A stretch of DNA of 64,000 bases from an uncultured Phycicoccus sp. (lineage in GTDB: Bacteria > Actinomycetota > Actinomycetes > Actinomycetales > Dermatophilaceae): contig NZ_CANLZR010000004.1 in assembly GCF_947495705.1 (NCBI RefSeq), positions 266,846 through 330,845 on the forward strand. Direction: 5' to 3'. The notes under the pieces were generated by a model, which was not told where the DNA came from, made no database searches, and was given only the letters and a program-made list of their open reading frames with translations. Numbering within the stretch: position 1 is the first letter of the stretch; the number at the start of each line of letters is the position of its first letter. Shown here piece after piece: positions 42,075 to 52,000 of this stretch. Made by a program: the position numbers and the translations under genes.

Positions 42075-43109
42075 ATGGCCGATGCGGACGCACGGTGGTA
42101 CCCGGACCCCGACCGGCCGGGCTCGATGCGGTTATGGGACGGCAACAGGTGGACCGACCATCGCCACACGCCGGCCGGGTCGTCGCGCAGCAGGGTGTGG
42201 GGCGTCCCGATCGGTGCGTTGCTCGCCGTGGTGGCGGTGCTGGCTCTCGTCGTCAACGGGACCGTCGCGCTGGCGATGGTGGGTGTCGCGCTGGGCGGCT
42301 CCGCCGACGGCGGGCAGCGGAGTGCGGCCTCCGCGTCCGTCGACAGCGGCGAGCCCGCGCGGCAGCCCTCGGCCGGCGCTTCCTCCGCCCGCGCGACCCC
42401 CACCGCCTCCTCGACCCCCGCCCCGCGCCCATCGGCCTCGCGCTCCTCCTCCCCGTCGCCCACGCGATCCCCGGCGTCGACCTCCGGTGCCCTCGTCGCG
42501 GTGGCGGGGATCGTCGACGGCGACACGATCAAGGTCCGGATCGGTGGCACCACCCAGCGCGTGCGGGTCATCGGGATCGACACCCCCGAGCTCAGGAACG
42601 ACGAGTGCTACGCCCAGCAGGCGGCGAGCAAGATGCAGAGCCTGGTCCAGGGCAAGCAGGTGGCTCTGGAGCGCGACCCGACGCAGTCGAACCGCGACCG
42701 CTACGACCGCCTGCTGCGGCATGTCGCGCTCGCCGACGGCCGCCGCGTCGCGGAGATCCTCCTCGCCGGCGGGTTCGGCGAGGAGTACACGTACGACAAG
42801 CCCTACTCGCGCCAGCAGCAGTACCGCGCCGCGGAGGCGGACGCCAGGAACGCGGGGCGGGGCATCTGGAGCGGTGGCTGTCGTGCGGCGGCGGCTCCGC
42901 CCCCGGCGCCGGCCCCGACGAGGACTCCGGCGAAGGACACCTCGTCGTGCACGATCAAGGGGAACATCGCCAGTGACGGCGAGAGGATCTACCACGTCCC
43001 GGGGCAGCGCCACTACGAGCAGACGCGGATCGACCTCGGCAAGGGCGAGCGCTGGTTCTGCTCGGAGAGCGAGGCGGTCTCGGCCGGCTGGCGACGGGCC
43101 AAGGTCTAG
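42075..43109 (+). CDS. Membrane-anchored thermonuclease-like protein
   Basis: A 344-residue protein with an N-terminal DUF2510-type WYPDPDRPGSMRLWDGNRWTDH motif, one membrane helix (WGVPIGALLAVVAVLALVVNG) and a Ser/Pro/Thr-rich stalk. A staphylococcal nuclease domain follows (about 137-275) with the catalytic Arg and Glu in RVRVIGIDTPELRND and a later Arg in DRYDRLLRHV. The last 55 residues (CTIKGNIASDGERIYHVPG, WFCSESEAVSAGWRRAK) form the small Cys-containing tail often found on such proteins. The nuclease should face outside. AAGGAGG lies eight bases before ATG 42075; TAGGGT at 42042 may be the -10. Confidence 0.9.
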   Translation: MADADARWYPDPDRPGSMRLWDGNRWTDHRHTPAGSSRSRVWGVPIGALLAVVAVLALVVNGTVALAMVGVALGGSADGGQRSAASASVDSGEPARQPSAGASSARATPTASSTPAPRPSASRSSSPSPTRSPASTSGALVAVAGIVDGDTIKVRIGGTTQRVRVIGIDTPELRNDECYAQQAASKMQSLVQGKQVALERDPTQSNRDRYDRLLRHVALADGRRVAEILLAGGFGEEYTYDKPYSRQQQYRAAEADARNAGRGIWSGGCRAAAAPPPAPAPTRTPAKDTSSCTIKGNIASDGERIYHVPGQRHYEQTRIDLGKGERWFCSESEAVSAGWRRAKV

Positions 43110-45920
43110 TCAGGAGGTCGGGGCGAACCCGGTGACCGTGAGCGCCGGCTCGCCCGCCTCGTCGGTCGCGGCGAGGTCGAGCTCGGCGGTGATCCGCCAG
43201 TCGTGGTCGCCCTCGGGGTCGTCGAGGATCTGGGTGACGAGCCACTGCCCGTCGCCCTCCTCGATGCGGAACAGCGCGGGCCCCCTCGCCGCCGGGCCGG
43301 TCTCGACCCGGTCGTACTCGGTGAGGTACTCCGCGGCCGCGTCCTGCCAGGCCTCGGCGGTGAGGCCGCCGTCCAACGCCGCCAGCGCCTGCCACCGGCC
43401 GAGCGACAGCAGCTCGACGCGCCGGAACATGCTCTGGCGCACCATGACCCGCAGCGCGCGGGGGTTGGCCGACAGCGCCCGACCCTCGCCGGGGGCCCGC
43501 ACGGCGGTGTCCGGGGCGTCGGTCGGGTGGGTCAGTGACTCCCACTCGTCGAGCAGGCTGGAGTCGGTGTGCCGCACGACCTCGCCGAGCCACTCGACGA
43601 GGTCGTCGAGCTCCTCGGTGCGCGCGGACATCGGCACCGTCGAGCGCAGCGCCCGGTACGCGTCGGTGAGGTAGCGCAGGACGACGCCTTCGGCGCGGGA
43701 GAGCTTGTGGTGGGCCACGAACTCGCCGAAGCCCATCGCGCGCTCGAACATCTCCCGGACGACGGATTTGGGTGACAGGTCGCGCGGGTCGACCCACGGG
43801 TGGGTCTGCCGGTAGGTGCGCAGCGACTGCTCGAGCAGGTCGGCCAGCGGGCGGGGCCAGGTGACGTCCTCGAGCGCCTCCATCCGCTCCTCGTACTCGA
43901 GCCCGTCGGCCTTCATCGCCGCCACGGCCTCGCCGCGTGCCTCGAACTGCTGCGCCATGAGCACGGGCCGCGGGTCGTCGAGGGTCGCCTCGATGACGCT
44001 GACGACGTCGAGCGCGTAGCCGGGGGCCTCGGCGTCCAGCAGCTCGAGCGCGGCGAGGGCGAACGCCGACAGCGGCTGGTTGAGCGCGAACCCCTCGTGC
44101 AGGTCCATCGCGACCTGGAACGGACCCTCGTCGTAGCGGCGGCCGTCACAGCGGACGAACCGCTCGAGCGGCGAGCGGGGCGCAGGCGGCTGAGCATCGG
44201 CCGGTGCGCCGTCAGCGGGGTCGTCCCCGGCCTTGCCCGTCGGGCCGCCCTCGCGCTCGACCGGGGCCGGGGGCGCCGGCGGGGCCAGCCCGGCGGCGGC
44301 CAGGGCTTCGCCCAGCGCGCCCAGACCTCCCGCGGGCTCGGTGGGCGGCTCGGCCTCGGGCTCGGGGTCCGGCGCGGCACCGGCCGGCGGGGTCTCGGGC
44401 TCCGGCGGCAGCCAGTCCTCGGCGGACGACCCGTCGTCGGGCTCGACGACGCCCGAGCGCACGAGCGACCCGAGCACCTGCACGGACCGCTCGACCAGCG
44501 CCTCGCGGCGGGCGTCGTCCTCGTGGTTGTCCAGGACGAGGGTGTACAGGGCCTCCTGCTGGCCCTCCCACTGGTCGAGGACGTTGAGCACCATCGCGTG
44601 GGTCACGCGCATCTTCGACGTCAGAGGCTCCGGGACGGCGGTGACGAGCTTGTCGTACGTCGACTGCGCGTACGTCAACACCCCGTCCGGCGGCTTCTTC
44701 CGGACGATCCGCCGTTCCTTCTTCGGGTCCCCGCCGGCCTTGGCCATCGCCTTGGAGTTCTCGATGACGTGGTCGGGCGCCTGGACGACGACGTAGCCGA
44801 CGGTGTCGAAGCCGGCCCGCCCGGCCCGGCCTGCGATCTGGTGGAACTCGCGGGCGCGCAGGATCCGCTGCTTGCGGCCGTCGTACTTCGTCAGCGACGT
44901 GAGGAGCACGGTGCGGATCGGGACGTTGATGCCGACGCCCAGGGTGTCGGTGCCGCAGATGACGGCGAGCAGCCCGGCCTGCGCGAGCGTCTCGACGAGC
45001 CGCCGGTACTTCGGCAGCATCCCGGCGTGGTGCACCCCGATGCCGTGCAGGACGAGCCGGCGCAGCGTCTGCCCGAAACCCTTGCCGAAGCGGAACCCGC
45101 CGACAGCCTCCTTGATGGCGGCCTTGCGCGCGGCCGAGACGATGTCGACGCTGGCCAGCGCCTGGGCCTGCTCGACCGCCCCCGACTGGGTGAACGACAC
45201 GACGTACACCGGCGCCCGGTCGTCGCGCAACAGCAGCTCGATGGTCTCGTGGACGGCGGTGAGGACCCACTCGAACTCCAGCGGCACGGGCCGCTCCACC
45301 CCGGTGACGGCGACGACGTCGCGGCCCGAGCGGCGCTGCAGGTCGCGCTCGAGGTCGGTCGTGTCGCCGAGGGTCGCGGACATGAGCAGCATCTGGGTGT
45401 CCGGCAGCAGCAGCAGCGGCACCTGCCACGCCCAGCCGCGGTCCGGTTCGCCGTAGAAGTGGAACTCGTCCATGACGACGAGGCCGATGTCGGAGGCGTC
45501 CCGCTCACGCAGGGCGTGGTTGGCGAGGACCTCGGCGGTCGCGCAGATGACCGGGGCGCCGGGGTTGACGGCGGCGTCGCCGGTGAGCATCCCGACGTTC
45601 TCGGCACCGAAGGTCTCGACGAGGGCGAAGAACTTCTCGCTGACCAGGGCCTTGATCGGGGCGGTGTACCAGGAGCGGCGGCCGGTGGCGAGGGCCTGCG
45701 CGTGGGCCGCGACGGCGACGAGCGACTTGCCGGAGCCCGTGGGGGTCGCGAGGACGACGTGGGCGTCCTCGGCGAGGGCGAGGACCGCCTCCTCCTGCGC
45801 CGGGTAGAGCGCGAAGCCGCGTTCCCCGGCCCACTCGACGAAGACGTCCAACGCGGCGTCGGCACCGATCCCCGGGGAGCCGGCGGCGGCGCCGGTGCGG
45901 AGGCGGTCGGTGAGCGTCAT
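43110..45920 (-). CDS. DEAD/DEAH-box helicase with DUF3516 domain
   Basis: A 936-residue superfamily-2 helicase of the actinobacterial Ski2-like group. Motif I ATPTGSGKS (residues 58-66), motif II MDEFHFYG, motif III SATLGD, and motif VI QIAGRAGRAGFDT are all visible. The C-terminal half contains the DUF3516 region, with a low-complexity Pro/Ala/Glu insertion (about 485-590). The physiological role in RNA or DNA metabolism is not established. ATG 45920 fits. Its stop touches the stop of the thermonuclease gene without a gap. Confidence 0.93.
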   Translation of the reverse strand: MTLTDRLRTGAAAGSPGIGADAALDVFVEWAGERGFALYPAQEEAVLALAEDAHVVLATPTGSGKSLVAVAAHAQALATGRRSWYTAPIKALVSEKFFALVETFGAENVGMLTGDAAVNPGAPVICATAEVLANHALRERDASDIGLVVMDEFHFYGEPDRGWAWQVPLLLLPDTQMLLMSATLGDTTDLERDLQRRSGRDVVAVTGVERPVPLEFEWVLTAVHETIELLLRDDRAPVYVVSFTQSGAVEQAQALASVDIVSAARKAAIKEAVGGFRFGKGFGQTLRRLVLHGIGVHHAGMLPKYRRLVETLAQAGLLAVICGTDTLGVGINVPIRTVLLTSLTKYDGRKQRILRAREFHQIAGRAGRAGFDTVGYVVVQAPDHVIENSKAMAKAGGDPKKERRIVRKKPPDGVLTYAQSTYDKLVTAVPEPLTSKMRVTHAMVLNVLDQWEGQQEALYTLVLDNHEDDARREALVERSVQVLGSLVRSGVVEPDDGSSAEDWLPPEPETPPAGAAPDPEPEAEPPTEPAGGLGALGEALAAAGLAPPAPPAPVEREGGPTGKAGDDPADGAPADAQPPAPRSPLERFVRCDGRRYDEGPFQVAMDLHEGFALNQPLSAFALAALELLDAEAPGYALDVVSVIEATLDDPRPVLMAQQFEARGEAVAAMKADGLEYEERMEALEDVTWPRPLADLLEQSLRTYRQTHPWVDPRDLSPKSVVREMFERAMGFGEFVAHHKLSRAEGVVLRYLTDAYRALRSTVPMSARTEELDDLVEWLGEVVRHTDSSLLDEWESLTHPTDAPDTAVRAPGEGRALSANPRALRVMVRQSMFRRVELLSLGRWQALAALDGGLTAEAWQDAAAEYLTEYDRVETGPAARGPALFRIEEGDGQWLVTQILDDPEGDHDWRITAELDLAATDEAGEPALTVTGFAPTS

Positions 45921-45963
45921 CGCGGTCGAGTCTCCCCTACGCCCGCGGCGACGGCCGCACGGG

Positions 45964-46620
45964 TCAGCGCCCGGCCGGGGCCGCGCTGGATCCGACGTGC
46001 TCGGTGAGCCACTCGACGAGCGGCCGCACGGCCCGCCAGTCGGCGCGGACCCGCTCGAGCACCTCGGGCGTCGGCAGCCACGGCGGGGACCCGTGCTGCC
46101 GGGTCGCGACGAGATGCTTGTGCCGCATCAGCTCCAGGCGCGGGTGGTCGGCGGGGACGCCGCGCGGGCGCGTGGCGACGCGCTCGCCGCCGAGCTCGAA
46201 GCCGTCGGCGGGGAGCCGGCCGACGATCTGCTCGAGCCGGGCGCCGGAGGCCGGCGCGTCGACGGCGGCGCGGTAGTCGGCGGTCTGCGCCGGCCCCGTC
46301 GGGTAGAAGCCACCGCCGGTGAGCAGGCCGGCCGCGGACACCTGGACGTACCAGCCGACCCCGGGGGCGGTGCCGGCGAGGGCGCCCTGATGGTCCTTGT
46401 ACGGCGACTTGTCCTTGCTGAAGCGGATGTCGCGATGCGGGCGGTAGAGCCGGGCCTCCGCGAACTCGTCGGCCAGCGCGTCGACGAGCGTCTCCATCGG
46501 CCCCCGCACCGACTGCTCCCAGCGCTCGCGGTTGGCCTGCCACCAGGCGCGGGTGTTCTCGACGGCGAGGTCGTCGTAGAAGTCGAGGGCGTCGACCGGG
46601 ATGCCCTGCGTGACCGTCAC
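45964..46620 (-). CDS. DUF2461 family protein
   Basis: A 218-residue protein with the DUF2461 pattern: DALDFYDDLAVENTRAWWQANRERWE, then YRPHRDIRFSKDKSPYKDHQGA, and GWYVQVSAAGLLTGGGFY. The family is widespread and uncharacterised. GTG 46620 overlaps the stop of the DUF1801 gene by 4 bp (GTGA), so the two are cotranslated. Length is normal. No membrane segment or signal peptide is seen. Confidence 0.9.
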   Translation of the reverse strand: MTVTQGIPVDALDFYDDLAVENTRAWWQANRERWEQSVRGPMETLVDALADEFAEARLYRPHRDIRFSKDKSPYKDHQGALAGTAPGVGWYVQVSAAGLLTGGGFYPTGPAQTADYRAAVDAPASGARLEQIVGRLPADGFELGGERVATRPRGVPADHPRLELMRHKHLVATRQHGSPPWLPTPEVLERVRADWRAVRPLVEWLTEHVGSSAAPAGR

Positions 46621-47045
46621 GGCCCGGGTTGGTGGTTCGTGGCCCAGGCGCGCGTGACGAGCTCGCGCAGGACGCCCGCGTCGACGTCGGCGAGGCGCTT
46701 GAGGTACAGGCAGCCCTTGCCGGTGGTGTGCGGGCCGAGCCGGCCGAGCAGGTCGTCGTTGGACCCGTAGTAGGTGAGCCCGTACAGCGTCAGCGCGGCC
46801 TTGCGGGGCGCCAGCCCGACGGCGAACCACTCCCGGTCCTTGCCGTCGGCGGTGCGGTAGGGCTGCCGGCCGAAGCCCACGACGGAGGTGCCCCACATCC
46901 GCGGCTCGGCCCCGGTGACGTCACGCATCAGCGCGAGCACCTGCTGGGCGTCGGCTCGTCGCTTCTCGTCGGGCACCGCCGCGAGGTAGTCGTCGACATC
47001 ACCGTCGGACGGGACGGTGCTGCGGTCGCTGTGCTCGGTCGCCAT
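46617..47045 (-). CDS. DUF1801 domain-containing protein
   Basis: A 142-residue protein of the DUF1801 family (YdhG/YjhX-like fold): VDDYLAAVPDEKRRADAQQVLALM, PRMWGTSVVGFGRQPYRTADGK, and KGCLYLKRLADVDAGVLRELVTRAW. Function is unknown; distant members bind metal or act in stress. ATG 47045 has AGGAGG seven bases upstream, and the stop is coupled to the next gene through a GTGA overlap. It is transcribed in the same direction as the L,D-transpeptidase upstream but with a 94-bp gap. Confidence 0.9.
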   Translation of the reverse strand: MATEHSDRSTVPSDGDVDDYLAAVPDEKRRADAQQVLALMRDVTGAEPRMWGTSVVGFGRQPYRTADGKDREWFAVGLAPRKAALTLYGLTYYGSNDDLLGRLGPHTTGKGCLYLKRLADVDAGVLRELVTRAWATNHQPGP

Positions 47046-47139
47046 GGGGAGCCTCCTGCTCATCGCGTGCCTCCACCGTAGGCCGCGCGGCCGACACCCG
47101 TCACCGGCCGGCGGTCCGCGGGCGGCGCCCGGGGTCGGC

Positions 47140-48555
47140 TCAGTAGTGCGAGGCGACCGGCGTGCCCATCGGGGCGAAGTCGTAGACCCACTTGGCCACC
47201 GGCACCGGCAGGTTGATGCAGCCGTGCGACGCGGCGTACCCGAACGAGTCGCGCCACGGCGCACCGTGCAGGGCGAACCCGCGGTGGAAGAAGGCGGACC
47301 ACGGGACGTCGGGGGTCTCGTACCTCGTGCCGTCGGCGTTGTTGCCGCGCATCGTCATCAGGGGGTTCTTGGTGTAGACCCGGAAGACGCCCGTGATGGT
47401 GGGCGTCTCGGCGGCCCCGCTGACCATCGAGATCGGCCCGTACACCGGCGTGGCACCGATGTACGCGGTCATCGTGTGCCTCGAGAGGTTGACGTCGATC
47501 CACTTCTCGCCGTCGGCGGCCGGGTAGGCGAGCTTCTCGGCGCCGACCGCGACGGTGCGGCTCGTCCAGGCGGCGGGGACGGTGTCGTAGGTGAAGGTGC
47601 CGCTGTACTTCTTCCCGTCCGTCAGAGCGGCGACCGCGGCCTTGGCGACGGCGGGGGCGTTGGACACCGTGCGGCCGTCGTGGGCCTGGGTCACGACACT
47701 GAGCACGGCACCGGCGGCGCTGACGTTGCGCAGCCCGGCCACCGGCTCGGTCTTCAGGGACGCCGCGAGGCCGTCGACCCAGGTGCGGACCTTCACGCGG
47801 TCGACGGTGGGGGCGCCGGCCGCACCGTCGGCGGTCGGGATCGTGACCCACGACGCCTTCGCCTTCGCGGAGGCCGTGTGCTTCTCGGCGCCGTCCGAGA
47901 CCGTCACGCTGCGCTGGACGATGGAGTTCGCGGCGGCGGCGATGCGCTCGGCGGCCGCGGTGGTCACGGCCGGGTCGGTCTCGACGAACCGGACGGTGGC
48001 GGTGGCCGGGGTCAGGTCACGGGCGGCGGCGGCCACGACGTCCTGGAGGCTGGCGGGGTCGACGGTGTGACCGGCCACGGCGGGCGTGACCTCGAAGGAG
48101 GTCTTCTTCGAGGTGAGCGCCACCGTCGCGTTCCGTCCGACCTTGCCCGCGTCCTCGACGAGCGCCGCGGTCACTGCGTCGACGGCTACGGGGTCGCTGC
48201 TGACGACGGCGTCGACGTCGCGCGAGGAGACCAACGAGGTCGCGTAGGAGGACCACCGGCTGTTGGCGGCGAAGATCGCGTCGACGGTGGCGTCGACGTC
48301 CACCGTGTAGCCGAGGTCGGTGAGGCGCTGGGAACGGCTCGTGTCGCCGGTGCGCACGTCAACCCTGAGGTCGGCCGCTCGTTGGCGCACGGACGCGGTG
48401 ACCTCGTCGCGGGTCATCCCGGCGACCGACACCCCGGCCACGCTGCTGCCCGGCAGGGCGTGGTCCTGGAAGTGGGCCGCATACGCGGTGCCCACCCCGC
48501 CCAGGAGCATCGGCACGGTGACCGCGGCAGTGAGCAGCACGCTGCGCGTCTTCAT
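47140..48555 (-). CDS. L,D-transpeptidase with Ig-like/PG-binding N-terminal repeats
   Basis: A 471-residue exported enzyme that forms 3-3 crosslinks in peptidoglycan or attaches proteins to it. The signal peptide is MKTRSVLLTAAVTVPMLLGG up to about residue 27. The central part (about 40-340) contains two or more PG-binding_4/YcfS-like repeats (PGSSVAGVSVAGMTRDEV, VTPAVAGHTVDPASLQ). The YkuD catalytic motif is in FALHGAPWRDSFGYAASHGCINLP, with the catalytic Cys in SHGC. The ATG start at 48555 needs no change. It is a single-gene unit. Confidence 0.94.
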   Translation of the reverse strand: MKTRSVLLTAAVTVPMLLGGVGTAYAAHFQDHALPGSSVAGVSVAGMTRDEVTASVRQRAADLRVDVRTGDTSRSQRLTDLGYTVDVDATVDAIFAANSRWSSYATSLVSSRDVDAVVSSDPVAVDAVTAALVEDAGKVGRNATVALTSKKTSFEVTPAVAGHTVDPASLQDVVAAAARDLTPATATVRFVETDPAVTTAAAERIAAAANSIVQRSVTVSDGAEKHTASAKAKASWVTIPTADGAAGAPTVDRVKVRTWVDGLAASLKTEPVAGLRNVSAAGAVLSVVTQAHDGRTVSNAPAVAKAAVAALTDGKKYSGTFTYDTVPAAWTSRTVAVGAEKLAYPAADGEKWIDVNLSRHTMTAYIGATPVYGPISMVSGAAETPTITGVFRVYTKNPLMTMRGNNADGTRYETPDVPWSAFFHRGFALHGAPWRDSFGYAASHGCINLPVPVAKWVYDFAPMGTPVASHY

Positions 48556-49019
48556 GGTGATCGGTGAGCCCTCTCCAGCGAGCCGGTGCCGTCCCCCGGC
48601 GCCCGATCAATGATGGGGCCGCGACCCGTGGATGCGCACGCGCCGACACGAGAGTGAGACGAGACTGTGACCCGGAGGGCCCGCGAGCCGGTGCTGCCCG
48701 GGTTCCCATCGGCGCGGTCCGGGGCCATGATCGGAGGGTGCCCCGGGCCGACGATGTCCCGGGGCACGCATCCTGCCGCCCCGCCTGACCGCGTCCACGC
48801 GAGCAGCTGCGCGAGGGACGACGCAGCCAGCGCGACCCCGAGCCTCGACAGGGTTTCCGCCCGCGCCCTGGCAGGTCCGCACAGTTCGACGACCGTTCAC
48901 GGATCGGCTCCCGGGAGGGGTCGACGCTGTCGCCGGCCGGTGTTACGTTCACCGCGCATGTGCGCGGGTCGAGGCTCCGATGACAGGTCGGCGTTCCCCG
49001 CAGGACCTCTGGAGGATGC
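48556..49019. other. Divergent intergenic region with an inverted repeat
   Basis: The gap separates the L,D-transpeptidase from the secreted nuclease gene. It contains the perfect hairpin at 48738-48767 and a TGGAGGA ribosome site before ATG 49020. The open frames in it lack ribosome sites and family matches. I do not see a known riboswitch. Confidence 0.4.
48738..48767. repeat. Perfect 10-bp inverted repeat in divergent region
   Basis: Arms GTGCCCCGGG and CCCGGGGCAC with a ten-base loop lie about 180 bp upstream of one gene and 250 bp from the other. The position is wrong for a terminator of either gene, so it may be an operator or end of a small RNA. Confidence 0.45.
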
Positions 49020-52000
49020 ATGAACCGCACGCCGTTGCGTCGACTCGTGGGGAGGGTCGCCGTCGGCGCCCTCGCCCTGGCCGCCCCCGTCGCGCTGACG
49101 CCCGCCCCCGCGTCGGCCGCCGCCCCCACCGACCTGTTCCTCTCCGAGTACGTCGAGGGCAGCAGCTTCAACAAGGCCCTCGAGATCTACAACGGCACTG
49201 GTGCGAGCGTGGACCTCGCCGGTGGCGGCTACAACGTCCAGGTGTTCTTCAACGGGGCCACGACGACGACCGCCGTCATCAACCTCACCGGCGCCGTGGC
49301 GCCCGGCGATGTCCGCGTCGTCGCCCACCCCTCGGCATCGGCGACGGTCCTCGCGCAGGCTGACCAGACCAGCGGCAACGTCAACTACAACGGCGACGAC
49401 GCCGTCGTCCTGCGCAAGGGCACCACAGTGCTGGACGTCATCGGGCAGGTGGGCTTCCGCCCCTTGACCGAGTGGGGCTCCGGCCTGACGAGCACTTCCG
49501 ACAACACGCTGCGCCGCAAGGCGACCGTCTGCGCCGGCGACACCAATGGCGCCGACACGTTCGACCCGGCAGCCGAGTGGGACGGTTTCGCCGTCGACAC
49601 CTTCGACGGGCTCGGCGCGCACACCGCGAACTGCGGCGCGGTCGAGGACGAGGCTCCCTCGGTCGTTTCGGTCACGCCGGCCGACGGCGGGTCCGCCACA
49701 ACCGCGCAGTCGCCGGTCGTCACCTTCAGTGAGGGCGTCGCCCTCGCCGCGGATGCCGTGTCCCTCAGCTGCACCACCTCCGGTGACGTCGACGTCGCCG
49801 TCACCGGCGGCCCCACCGAGTTCACCGTCGACCCCGTCAGCGACCTCGCCGACGGTGAGACCTGCACCCTGACCGTCGCGGCCGCCGGAGTCACCGACCT
49901 CGACACCAACGACCCGCCCAACACGATGGCGGCCGACTTCTCCAGCACCTTCGGCGTCACGGGCGCCTGCTCGGCCGGCTACACCCCGATCTACGACATC
50001 CAGGGCAGCGGCGCCGCAGCCGCGGTCACCGGGGCCGTCGCGACCAAGGGCGTCGTCGTCGCCGACTACGAGGGCCCCTCCCCGGCGCTGCGCGGCTTCT
50101 ACCTCCAGGACCTCCAGGGTGACGGCGACGCCGCCACCTCCGACGGCATCTTCGTCTTCAACGGCAGCAACGACTCGGTCTCCGAGGGCGACATCGTGCG
50201 CGTCTCCGGCAGCGCCGGCGAGTTCCAAGGCCAGACCCAGATCTCGACCGTGACCGCGATCGACGAGTGCGGCACCGGGGCCGTCGCGGCCACCGAGGTC
50301 ACCCTCCCCATGGCGAGCGCCACCGACTTCGAGAAGTACGAGGGCATGCTCGTCGCGATGCCGCAGACCCTGTCGGTGACCGAGCACTTCCAGCTCGGCC
50401 GCTTCGCCCAGGTCACCGTGTCCTCCGGCGGCCGGCTCCAGCAGCCGACGAACGTCGTCGCCCCGGGCGCCGCGGCCAACGCCCTCCAGGCGCAGAACAA
50501 CCTCAACCGCCTCATCATCGACGACACCCTGCAGAACCAGAACCCGGACCCGATCATCTGGGGCCGCGGCGGCCAGCCGCTGTCGGCCGAGAACACCCTG
50601 CGCGGTGGCGACACCGTCACCGACGCGACCGGCGTCATGACGTACACCTGGGGCGGGCATTTCATCAGCCCGAACAACTGGCGGCTGCGCCCGCTCGCGC
50701 AGGACGCTGCGGGCATCACCTTCGAGGCGGCCAACCCGCGCCCCGCCGCCCCCGAGGCGGTCGGCGGTGACGTCCGCGTCGTCGGGATGAACCTGCTCAA
50801 CTACTTCAACACCCTCGACAACGCCCCGAACGCGTGCCGGGGCGGCGTCAGCGGCCCCCCGACGGGCTGCCGCGGCGCCAACACGGCCCAGGAGCTCGAG
50901 CGTCAGACGGCCAAGACGGTGGCCGCCATCGCCAAGCTCGACGCCGACGTCATCGGCGTCAACGAGGTCGAGAACGACGGCTACGGCGCCGACAGCGCGC
51001 TGCAGACCCTCGTCGACGCGGTCAACGCCGAGGTCGGCGCCGGCACCTACGCCGTCCTCGACGTCGACGCCCGTACCGGCCAGGTCGACGCGCTCGGCTC
51101 CGACGCCATCAAGGTCGGCGCCATCTACCGCCCGGCGGCCGTCAGCCCGGTCGGCGACACCGCCGCGCTCAACAGCGTGGAGTTCGTCAACGGTGGGGAC
51201 GCCTCACCGAAGAACCGCCCGTCGCTGGCCCAGGCGTGGAAGGTCAACGACACCGGCGGTGTCTTCGTCACCGATGTCAACCACCTCAAGTCGAAGGGCT
51301 CGGCCTGCGAGACCCCCGACACCGGCGACGGGCAGGGCAACTGCTCGGTCGTGCGCACCAACGCGGTCCGCACGCTCCTGGAGTGGCTCGACACCGACCC
51401 GACCGGCACCGGCGACCAGGACATCCTGCTCGTCGGCGACTACAACTCGTACGCGATGGAGACCCCGATGCGGACCCTCGAGGAGGGTGGCTTCACCAAC
51501 CTCGTCCGCGAGTTCCTCGGCGAGGACGCCTACTCCTACGTCTTCGACGGGCAGTGGGGCTCGCTCGACCACGCGCTCGGGTCGGAGTCGATCCTCGACC
51601 AGGTCACCGGGGTCACGGACTACCACATCAACTCGGACGAGCCCTCGGTCCTGGACTACAACACGAACTTCAAGTCGGCGGGCCAGATCGAGTCACTCTT
51701 CGCACCGGACGAGTTCCGGGTCTCCGACCACGACCCGGTGCTCGTCGGGCTGCGGCCGAACTCCCCGCCGGTGGTCGACGCGTCCTTCGACGAGGCGATC
51801 GTGCCGTGCGGGCCGGGCAACGCCTCGCTCACGGTCGGCATCGACGAGCGCGACGCCGCCGACACCCACACGGTGACGGTCGACTGGGGCGACGGGTCCG
51901 AGCCCACGACCCAGGAGGTCGCCGCCGGCACGGGTTCGGTGAGCATCGGCCACACCTATGCCGACGCCGGCCGCTACGAGGCGACGGTCTCCGTCGTCGA

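Noticed and set aside
48667..49023. Plus-strand frame of 118 codons in the nuclease upstream region
   Set aside because: No start signal; it includes the inverted repeat and overlaps the ribosome site of the real gene.
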